Source of the DNA: Archangium violaceum | Lineage (GTDB): Bacteria > Myxococcota > Myxococcia > Myxococcales > Myxococcaceae | Assembly (NCBI RefSeq): GCF_016887565.1 | Contig: NZ_CP069396.1 | Location: 2,755,001 to 2,819,000, forward strand | Reading direction: 5' to 3' | DNA: 64,000 nucleotides | Shown: positions 16,405 to 24,800 of the stretch, piece after piece | Layout: every line of letters starts with the position of its first letter | How positions within the stretch are numbered: the first letter of the stretch is position 1 | Translations under genes and position numbers: made by a program | Notes under the pieces: generated by a model | Told to the model about the DNA's origin: nothing | The model's database searches: none | Seen by the model: only the letters and a program-made list of their open reading frames with translations

Positions 16405-19400
16405 ATGTCCTTTACCCATCTGCACCTGCACTCCCTGTACTCGCTCCTCGATGGGGCGATCCGGATGAAGGACCTCATCAAGACGGTGAAGGAGAAGGGG
16501 ATGACGAGCGTGGCCGTGACGGATCACGGCAACATGTTCGCCACCATCGACTTCTACAAGAAGGCCAAGGACGCGGGCATCAAGCCGATCATCGGCATGG
16601 AGACCTACGTCGCCGGTCCCAAGGGCCGCAAGGACCGCTCGGAGAAGGTGGGCCACCACCTCATCCTGCTGGCCAAGAACAAGGAGGGGTACGACAACCT
16701 CAAGTACCTCTCGTCCATGGCCTACCGCGAGGGCTTCTACTACCACCCGCGCATCGACAAGGAGCTGCTCAAGGACCACAGCAAGGGTCTCTTCGCGCTC
16801 ACCGCGTGCCTGGGTGGTGAAGTCACCGGCGCGGCCTTCCGCGGGGACATGGACCACGCCCGCAGGGCGGCCCTCGAGTACAAGGGCATCTTCGAGCCCG
16901 AGCACTTCTTCCTCGAGGTGCAGTCCAACGGGATGCCCGAGCAGGAGAAGGCCAACGAGAACCTCAAGCAGCTGAGCCGGGACCTCTCCATCCCCCTGTG
17001 CGCCACCGCGGACGCGCACTACATCAAGAAAGAGGACGCGCGCGCGCACGAGCTCCTCATGTGCATCGCCAGCGGCAAGACGCTCGCCGATGGCAAGCGC
17101 ATGAAGCACTCCACGGACAAGCTCTACGTCACCAGTCCCCAGGAGATGCTGGAGTACTTCAAGGACACCCCCGAGGCCGTCCACAACACCCAGCGCATCG
17201 TCGAGCAGATCAACCTGGAGCTGAAGCTGGGCAAGCCCATGCTGCCCACCTTCCAGGTGCCCGACAGCCACAGTCCGGACAGCTTCATGGCGGAGCTGGC
17301 GCGCGCGAACCTCGAGGAGCGCTTCAAGGAGATCGACCTGGCGCGCTTCCGCGCCGGCCAGCCTCCCGTGGACCGCGAACCCTACAAGGCCCGCCTGGAG
17401 CTGGAGATCGGCGTCATCCAGAAGATGGGGTTCAGCGGCTACTTCCTCATCGTCCAGGACTTCATCAACTGGGCCAAGCAGAACGGCATCCCGGTGGGGC
17501 CGGGCCGTGGCTCGGGTGCCGGCTCGCTGGTGGCCTACTGCCTGCGCATCACCGACCTGGATCCGCTCCCGTACAACCTGCTCTTCGAGCGCTTCCTCAA
17601 CCCCGAGCGCGTGTCGATGCCGGACTTCGATATCGACTTCTGCCAGGACCGGCGCGACGAGGTCATCAAGTACGTGGGGCGCAAGTACGGGGAGAACAAC
17701 GTCGGGCAGATCATCACCTTCGGCTCGCTCAAGGCCAAGAGCGTGCTGCGCGACGTGTGCCGCGTGTTCGCGCTGCCCTTCAGCGAGGGCGACCGCATCG
17801 CCAAGCTGGTGCCCGAGGTGCTCGGCATCACCCTCAAGGACGCCATCGAGCAGGAGCCGCGTCTCAAGGAGATGATGGAGAAGCCCACCGCCATCGGGCA
17901 GGTGGACGGCAAGGACGTCACCACCAAGGACGTGCTGGAGATCGCCCTCGCGCTGGAGGGCCTGCACCGCCAGCCCGGCATGCACGCGGCCGGCGTCGTC
18001 ATCGCCGACAAGCCGCTGTGGGAGTTCGTCCCCACCTACCAGCCTCCGGGTGAGGACACCCTCATCACCCAGTTCGCCAAGGACGAGGTGGAGGCCGCGG
18101 GCCTGGTGAAGTTCGACTTCCTCGGCCTCAAGACGCTCACCGTCATCCAGAACGCGCTCAACCTCATCAACCGCAACCCGCCGGACGGCAAGCCCATCCT
18201 GCGCGAGGACATCCCGCTGGTGGGGGACGAAGCGGTCTGGAAGCTGATGGCCGAGGGCGACACGGCCGGCGTCTTCCAGATGGAGTCCAGCGGCTTCACC
18301 GAAATGGTGATGAAGCTCAAGCCGTCCTGCTTCGAGGACGTCGTCGCCGCCGGCGCGCTCTATCGCCCGGGTCCGCTCGACTCGGGCATGGTGGACGTCT
18401 TCATCAACCGCAAGCACGGCCGCGAGCCGGTGGTCTACCCGCACCCCGCCCTGGAGCCCGTCCTCAAGGACACCTACGGCGTCATCGTCTACCAGGAACA
18501 GGTGATGCAGATCTCCCAGGTGCTGGGAGGCTACACCCTGGGCCGCGCGGACCTGCTGCGCCGCGCGATGGGCAAGAAGAAGGCCGAGGTCATGCAGGCC
18601 GAGCGGGCCGGCTTCCTCGAGGGCTGCAAGAAGAACAACGTCGACCTGAAGGTCGCCGGGGAAATCTTCGACCTCATGGAGAAGTTCGCCGAGTACGGCT
18701 TCAACAAGAGCCACTCGGCGGCCTACGGCCTGGTCACCATCCACACGGCGTGGCTCAAGGCGCACTACCGCGTGGAGTTCATGGCGGCCCTTCTCACCAG
18801 CGAGAAGGACAACACCGACAAGGTGGTGCTGCACATCGGCGAGGCGCGCCAGTCGGGCGTGCAGGTGCTGCCGCCGGACGTGAACCAGTCGGACATGGCC
18901 TTCGGCGCGGTGGAGGGGAAGATCCGCTTCGGCCTGGGCGCCATCAAGGGCGTGGGCGAGGGCGCCATCGAGTCCATCGTCGAGGCGCGCAAGGAGGGGC
19001 CCTTCAAGAGCCTGTTCGACTTCTGCGAGCGCGTGGACTCGCGCAAGGTGAACCGCAAGGTGCTGGAAGCGCTGGTGAAGGCCGGGGCCTTCGACTTCGA
19101 GAACCGCCCGCGGCGGCAGCTCTTCGAGAGCATCGAGCGCGCGATGAGCCGCGGCTCCAGCAGCCAGAAGGACAAGGCCGCCGGGCAGAGCTCGCTCTTC
19201 GGCATGCTGGGCGGTGGCGGCTCGAGCGGCGGCGCGATGAAGGACGACTACGTCCAGGTGGAGGAGTGGTCGGAGAAGGAGCGCCTGGCGCTGGAGAAGG
19301 AGGCCATCGGCTTCTACGTGTCGGGCCACCCGCTGCACCAGTACGACAAGGAACTCAAGCGCTACGCACGGCCCATCACCGCGGTGCAGCGCGCGCGCAA

Positions 19401-19977
19401 GGACGAGAAGATCACCATCGCCGGCATCGTGGCGGCGCTGCGCGAGCGGCCCACCAAGACGGGTAAGCGCATGGCGTGGGTGACGCTGGAGGACCTGTCG
19501 GGCTCCATCGAGCTGGTGTGCTTCCCGGGCAAGGACGGCACGCGCAACGTGATGGGCAAGGACGGCAAGTGGACGAAGGCGGGACCCAAGCCCGGCTTCG
19601 AGCACTGGGAGCCGTTGCTCAAGAGCGATGACCCCATCCTCGTGACGGGCACGGTGCAGATCAACCAGCGCGACGAGGACACGCCGGTGGCGGAACTCAT
19701 CGTCGAGGACATCCAGAGCCTCAGGGCGGTGCGGGAGAAGCGCACCAAGCGGCTGGAGCTGCGGCTGCCGGTGGACCTGGCCACGGACGAGCGGCTGGCG
19801 AAGCTGGCGGAGATCGCCAAACAGTACGCGGGGGCCACGCCGGTGGCGGTCAGCCTGCTGTTCACCAACGAGGCCGAGGCGCTCATCGGCAACACCGCGC
19901 TCAAGGTGCAGGTGAGCGACGAGCTCATCCAATCCGTGGAGCGGCTCTTCGGCATGAAGGTGGTCGAGTTCGGCTGA
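16405..19977 (+). CDS. dnaE: DNA polymerase III subunit alpha
   Basis: A 1,190-residue replicative polymerase, the normal length for DnaE. It opens with the PHP domain (HLHLHSLYSLLDGA and VTDHGNMFATIDF), followed by the pol3 catalytic palm with GPGRGSGAGSLVAY and the metal-binding PDFDIDF at residues 406-412. The fingers and helix-hairpin-helix region contain YGVIVYQEQVM and FNKSHSAAYGL. An OB-fold lies at about 1005-1080 (ITIAGIVAALRERPT), and the tail binds other subunits. The ATG at 16405 gives the conserved N-terminus of the family although the Shine-Dalgarno site is weak. No other replication gene is adjacent. Confidence 0.97.
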   Translation: MSFTHLHLHSLYSLLDGAIRMKDLIKTVKEKGMTSVAVTDHGNMFATIDFYKKAKDAGIKPIIGMETYVAGPKGRKDRSEKVGHHLILLAKNKEGYDNLKYLSSMAYREGFYYHPRIDKELLKDHSKGLFALTACLGGEVTGAAFRGDMDHARRAALEYKGIFEPEHFFLEVQSNGMPEQEKANENLKQLSRDLSIPLCATADAHYIKKEDARAHELLMCIASGKTLADGKRMKHSTDKLYVTSPQEMLEYFKDTPEAVHNTQRIVEQINLELKLGKPMLPTFQVPDSHSPDSFMAELARANLEERFKEIDLARFRAGQPPVDREPYKARLELEIGVIQKMGFSGYFLIVQDFINWAKQNGIPVGPGRGSGAGSLVAYCLRITDLDPLPYNLLFERFLNPERVSMPDFDIDFCQDRRDEVIKYVGRKYGENNVGQIITFGSLKAKSVLRDVCRVFALPFSEGDRIAKLVPEVLGITLKDAIEQEPRLKEMMEKPTAIGQVDGKDVTTKDVLEIALALEGLHRQPGMHAAGVVIADKPLWEFVPTYQPPGEDTLITQFAKDEVEAAGLVKFDFLGLKTLTVIQNALNLINRNPPDGKPILREDIPLVGDEAVWKLMAEGDTAGVFQMESSGFTEMVMKLKPSCFEDVVAAGALYRPGPLDSGMVDVFINRKHGREPVVYPHPALEPVLKDTYGVIVYQEQVMQISQVLGGYTLGRADLLRRAMGKKKAEVMQAERAGFLEGCKKNNVDLKVAGEIFDLMEKFAEYGFNKSHSAAYGLVTIHTAWLKAHYRVEFMAALLTSEKDNTDKVVLHIGEARQSGVQVLPPDVNQSDMAFGAVEGKIRFGLGAIKGVGEGAIESIVEARKEGPFKSLFDFCERVDSRKVNRKVLEALVKAGAFDFENRPRRQLFESIERAMSRGSSSQKDKAAGQSSLFGMLGGGGSSGGAMKDDYVQVEEWSEKERLALEKEAIGFYVSGHPLHQYDKELKRYARPITAVQRARKDEKITIAGIVAALRERPTKTGKRMAWVTLEDLSGSIELVCFPGKDGTRNVMGKDGKWTKAGPKPGFEHWEPLLKSDDPILVTGTVQINQRDEDTPVAELIVEDIQSLRAVREKRTKRLELRLPVDLATDERLAKLAEIAKQYAGATPVAVSLLFTNEAEALIGNTALKVQVSDELIQSVERLFGMKVVEFG

Positions 19978-20017
19978 GCGCGCGGGCGTGGACGCTGCCC
20001 GGGCGTTCTGCTCAAGT

Positions 20018-20041
20018 GGCCCTTCCTCGCGAGGGAGGGCC
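20018..20041. promoter_or_regulatory. Strong hairpin covering the ribosome-binding site of the enoyl-CoA isomerase gene
   Basis: GGCCCTTCCT and AGGGAGGGCC pair around a CGCG loop, with one T-G wobble. The right arm contains the GAGGGAGGG that must serve as ribosome-binding site for the ATG at 20046. The structure lies 40 bp after the dnaE stop and has no T-run, so it may act as a translation gate rather than, or as well as, a dnaE transcription terminator. Confidence 0.5.
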
Positions 20042-20045
20042 CTGA

Positions 20046-20873
20046 ATGACGGCCGCATACCAGTCTCTTCGTATCGAGCAGGCGGATGGCATCGCCGAGG
20101 TGGTGCTCACCGGCCCTGGCAAGGGCAACGCGCTCGGGCCGGACTTCTGGCGCGAGATGCCCGAGGTGCTCCGGACGCTCGACGCGGATGACTCGGTGCG
20201 CGTCGTCCTCCTGCGAGGCGAGGGCGCTCACTTCACCTACGGCCTGGACCTGACGGCGATGATGGAGTCGCTCGGGCCGCTGCTGGTGGGGGAGGGGAAC
20301 CTCGCGCTCGAACGCACCCGGCTCCTGCAACTCATCGAGAGGATGCAGGCCGCCACCGAGGGGCTCGCCCGCTGCCGCAAGCCGGTGCTGGCCGCGGTGC
20401 ATGGCTGGTGCATCGGTGGTGGTATCGACCTCATCGCCGCGTGCGACTTCCGCTACTGCTCGCGCGAGGCGAAGTTCTCCCTGCGCGAGGTGCGCGTGGG
20501 CATCACCGCGGACCTCGGTGCGCTCCAGCGGTTGCCGCGCATCATCGGCGAGGGGAACACGCGCGAGCTCGCCTATACCGGCGGCGACATCGACGCGGAC
20601 CGTGCCCTCCAGATGGGACTGGTGAACCGGGTCTTCGCCACCCCCGACGAGCTGCTGGTCGAGGCGCGCGCCACCGCGCGGAAGATCGCCGAGAACCCGC
20701 CCCTGGTGGTCCAGGGCGCCAAGCAGGTGATGGAGTATTGCGCGGACAAGTCCGTGGCGGACGGTCTGCGCTACGTGGCGGTGTGGAACTCCGCCTTCCT
20801 TCAGTCGCATGACCTCGCCGAGGCCTTCGCTGCATACGCCGAGCGGCGGCCTCCGCGCTTCCAGGGGAGATGA
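20046..20873 (+). CDS. Crotonase-fold delta3,5-delta2,4-dienoyl-CoA isomerase-like protein
   Basis: A 275-residue enoyl-CoA hydratase/isomerase family enzyme. Oxyanion-hole segments are GAHFTYGLDLTAM and HGWCIGGGIDLIAACD. The segment REVRVGITADLGALQRLP carries a Glu and an Asp at the positions that define mitochondrial ECH1-type dienoyl-CoA isomerases, rather than the Glu/Glu pair of plain hydratases. The predicted role is shifting 3,5-dienoyl-CoA to 2,4-dienoyl-CoA during breakdown of unsaturated fatty acids. This fits the next gene, which overlaps by 4 nt and looks like a 2,4-dienoyl-CoA reductase. The ribosome-binding site is embedded in a hairpin. Confidence 0.85.
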   Translation: MTAAYQSLRIEQADGIAEVVLTGPGKGNALGPDFWREMPEVLRTLDADDSVRVVLLRGEGAHFTYGLDLTAMMESLGPLLVGEGNLALERTRLLQLIERMQAATEGLARCRKPVLAAVHGWCIGGGIDLIAACDFRYCSREAKFSLREVRVGITADLGALQRLPRIIGEGNTRELAYTGGDIDADRALQMGLVNRVFATPDELLVEARATARKIAENPPLVVQGAKQVMEYCADKSVADGLRYVAVWNSAFLQSHDLAEAFAAYAERRPPRFQGR

Positions 20874-21682
20874 GTCACATGGCACAGGGTGTTTTCCGGG
20901 ACGGGCTGTTGGCGGGCAAGGTGGCGTTCGTCACCGGCGGCAGCAGCGGTATCAACCTCGGCATCGCCGAGGCGTTCGTGAAGGCGGGCGCCAAGGTCGT
21001 CATCAACGGCCGCAACGCGGAGAAGCTGGAGGCGGCCGTGAAGGGTCTCCAGGCGCACGGCACCGCCATGGGCGTGCCCGCCGACGTCCGCAACTACGAG
21101 GCCGTGGAGAAGGCCTTCCAGGCGGCCCATGACGCGTACGGGGAGATCGACATCCTCGTGTGCGGCGCGGCGGGCAACTTCCCCGCTCCGGCGCTCGGCA
21201 TGTCCTCCAACGGCTTCAAGTCGGTGCTGGAGATCGACGTGCTGGGCACCTTCAACGCGTGCCGCGCCGCCTACGAGCACCTGCGCAAGCCGGGCGCCTC
21301 CGTCATCAACATCTCCGCGCCCCAGGCCTACCTCCCCATGGCCATGCAGGCCCACGTCTGCGCCGCCAAGGCCGGCGTGGACATGATCACCCGCACCCTC
21401 GCCATCGAATGGGGTGGGGCGGGTGTGCGCCTCAACTCCATCACCCCCGGCCCCATCGACGACACCGAGGGCATGCGCCGGCTCGCCCCCAGCGATGACG
21501 CCCGCGAGAAGCTCACCCGCGCCCTGCCCCTGGCTCGCTTCGGCACCAAGCAGGACATCTCGCAACTCGCGCTTTTCCTGGCGTCGGATGCGGCCTCATA
21601 CATCACCGGCTCCATCATGGTTTGCGATGGTGGCCAGTCTTTGCTCGGCTCTGGCCTCATGCTCCAGGCCATGGGGATGTGA
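20870..21682 (+). CDS. SDR-family 2,4-dienoyl-CoA reductase-like protein
   Basis: A 270-residue short-chain dehydrogenase with the NADPH-binding TGGSSGINLGIAEAF and NGRN motifs, CGAAGNF in place of NNAG, and the tail GSIMVCDGGQSL. The usual YxxxK catalytic pair is absent: the region reads MQAHVCAAKAGVDMI, keeping the Lys but not the Tyr. The same arrangement (SAKAGV) is typical of SDR-type 2,4-dienoyl-CoA reductases of mitochondria and peroxisomes, which reduce 2,4-dienoyl-CoA to 3-enoyl-CoA. It is translationally coupled to the ECH1-like gene. This is unrelated to the FadH flavoenzyme of Escherichia coli. Confidence 0.85.
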   Translation: MSHMAQGVFRDGLLAGKVAFVTGGSSGINLGIAEAFVKAGAKVVINGRNAEKLEAAVKGLQAHGTAMGVPADVRNYEAVEKAFQAAHDAYGEIDILVCGAAGNFPAPALGMSSNGFKSVLEIDVLGTFNACRAAYEHLRKPGASVINISAPQAYLPMAMQAHVCAAKAGVDMITRTLAIEWGGAGVRLNSITPGPIDDTEGMRRLAPSDDAREKLTRALPLARFGTKQDISQLALFLASDAASYITGSIMVCDGGQSLLGSGLMLQAMGM

Positions 21683-21814
21683 AGCAGGCGGGCAGGTAGG
21701 GCGTCTTTCTTCTGGTACTGAGTTTTTCCAGGGGCGGAGTGTCTGGTAAAAAGCACTCTGTCCTTGCCCTCTCGGTATCGGGTGAGGGCTTGGCCCCTCT
21801 ACCTGGAGACGTTC

Positions 21815-24800
21815 ATGAAGCATGGACCCCCCACGCTCGCGCGACTGGTCGCGTGGAGCGTGTTGTTGCTCGGCCTGTCCGTAGGATGCGGCTCGGGTTG
21901 TGGCGATCCCATCGTCAATCCGCCGTCCTCGCGGGAGCAGCCGGACCCAGATCGCTCGACGGTGGAAGTGGACAAGGCCGTGGGCCTCCGGGCCAATGGC
22001 CAGGACGCCGCCACCCTCACGGTGACGGTGCGCAAGGCGGACGGAACGCCGCTGTCGGGCCGCACGGTGAAGGTGTCGGTCTCCGGCGAGGGCAGCGTGG
22101 TGACGTCGCCCGAGACCACCAACGCGCAGGGTGTGACCACCGCGAAGGTGGCGTCCACCGTGGTCGAGACGAAGACGGTGACGGTGTCCGTGGATGCCGA
22201 GGGCGGCCCGGTGACGCTGTCGTCGCGGCCCACCCTGGACTTCATCGTCCTGCCGGCCTCGAAGCTGGCCTTCATCTCGGCGCCTACTTCTGGCACGGCC
22301 GGAGCGGAGCTCGGGGTGTTCGACGTGGCCATCCAGAACGCGGATGGCGAGACGATGACGGAGGCAACGAACACCATCACCGTGGCGATCGGCTCCGGTC
22401 CGGCGGGCAGCAGCCTGAAGGGCACGGTGACGGCGCAGGCGGTCAAGGGCGTGGCGCGCTTCTCCGGGCTGGTGCTCGAGAAGGCCGCGCGGGGCTACAC
22501 CCTGGCGGCGAGCGCCCAGGGGCTGACGGGCACGACGAGCCCGGCCTTCGACGTGGCGCCCGCCGCGCTGGCCTCGCTGGGTCTGTCCCAGGTGGTGTCG
22601 CCCGTGGCGTCTGGCAGCCCGCTGAGCCTCGAGGTCTCCGCGATCGACGCCTTCGGCAACGCGGTGACGGACTACACCGGCACCCTGCACTTCTCCTCCG
22701 ATGACGGCGCGGACACGCTGCCCGCGGACTACACCTTCACCGCGGCCGACGCGGGCCGGCACGCCTTCACCAACGGCATCGTGCTGAGGAAGGCGGGCGG
22801 CGCCCGGAAGGTGACGGTGGCGGACAAGGCCAACGCGGCCCTCACTGCTTCCCTCTCGCTGGACGTGGTGGCGGGTGCCCCCGCGAAGCTCGTCTTCACC
22901 GCGCAGCCCTCCGACACCACGGTGCGCACGGCCTTCGGCGTGGCGGTGGTGCTGTTGGACGCCGCCGGCAACCGGACGACCGCCGGCTCGCCCCTGGTGT
23001 CACTCTCCCTCGACAAGGGCGGGGCGCTGTCGGGCGGCGCTTCGGTGGCGCCGGTGGACGGCGTGGCTTCCTTCCAGGGCCTCTCCACCGCCGATGACGC
23101 CACGGGTTATGTGCTGACCGCTTCCGGGCCCGGGCTCGTCCCGGCGCTCAGCAACCCCTTCACCGTCACGGACAACCTGAAGCCCGACCAGCCGATGCTG
23201 TTCCGGTCGGCCCTCACCTCCACCACCGCCACCGTCACCTGGACGGCGCCGGGCGATGACGGGGCGTTCGGGCGGGCGGCCCGCTATGACTTCAGCTACT
23301 CCACCAACCCGGATCTCTCGGGTGCCCAGACGGTGTCCATGGCGGCTCCCAAGGCGTCCGGCAGCGCCGAGTCGGTGTCGCTCACGAACCTCACCCCCGG
23401 CCTCACGTACTACGTGGCCCTGAAGGTGTCGGACAACGCGGGCAACTTCGTCCTCTCCACGCTCGAGTTCACCACGCCGTTCTCCACCGCCTCCAAGCTC
23501 GTCTTCACCACGCAGCCGCAGAACGGGACGGCCGGCGTGAAGCTGGCCCCCTTCCGGGTGGCCATCCAGGACGCGAATGGCGTGACCGTGGGCAACGAAA
23601 GCTCGGCGGTGACGGTGAAGGTGAATGGTGCCACGGGCGCCGGGACGCTCACCGTGAACGCCCTCAACGGCGTGGCCACGTTCGACTCCGTGCGGATCGA
23701 CAAGGCGGGCAAGGGCTATACCCTGGATGCCTCCGTCGCCTCGGGCAGCATCACCCCCGCGACCAGTACGCCCTTCGACATCGCTCACGCCCCGGCCGAT
23801 CACCTGGAGATCTCCGGTCCGAGCACGACGGTCGCCTCCCGCGCCATCAGCGTGACGGTGAAGGTGTTCGACGCCTACGGCAACGCCGCGGAGGGCTACG
23901 CCGGTCCGGTGGCGCTCTCCTCCAATGACACCGCCGCCGAGCTGCCGGACGCCTGGTCCTTCACGGCCGCCGACAAGGGGCAGCACACCTTCGATGGCGT
24001 GGTCCTGAAGACCTCGGGCCCGCGGACCGTCACCGCGTCCGCGTCGGGCCTGACGCCTGACACGCTGAACGTGGAGGTGACCGAGGCACCCCCGAGCAAG
24101 CTGGTGCTGACGGGCCTGCCGGCCACGATGAAGGCCGGCGACTCGGTGGAGATCACCGTCGAGCGGCTCGACGGCTCCAACCAGCGTGAGACCGGCTACA
24201 CCGGCACGGTGCGCTTCACCTCCACCGACGCGAAGGCGGCGCCGCTGGGCGAGTACACCTTCACGACCGCCGACCAGGGCCTCAAGAAGCTCACCGTGCA
24301 GATGCTCACCGTGGGCACGCAGACCCTCCGGGTGGAGGACAAGGCCGCCCCGTCCATCTTCGCCACGGCCGACACCTCGGTGACGTGGAACACGGTGGCG
24401 AAGCTCGTGCTGGATGCTCCGGGCTCCGTGAAGGCCGGCGACCCGCTGCGTGCGACGGTCACCGCGCTCGACGCCCACGACAACGTCGTGAAGGACTACT
24501 CCGGGACCGTGCACTTCTCCGCGGACCCGGCTGACGGGGTCACGGTGCCGGCCGACTACGCCTTCCTCGCCGAGGACAATGGCAGCCGCGGGTTCGACTT
24601 CACGCTGGAGAAGGCCGTTGCCACCACGCTGACCGTGACGGACGCGGCTCGGAGCCTGAGCGCCTCCGACACGGTGGACACGGTCTCCCCGGCCGACGCC
24701 CGGACACTCGTGCTGGCCGCGCCCACGGGCCCGTTCACCGCGGGCACCGCGTTCACCGTCGACGTGACGCTGAAGGACGCCTTCGGCAACGTGGCCACCG

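Noticed and set aside
16264-20058. Open frame of about 1,260 codons opposite dnaE
   Set aside because: It has no recognisable motif and His/Leu/Val-rich composition typical of an antisense frame.
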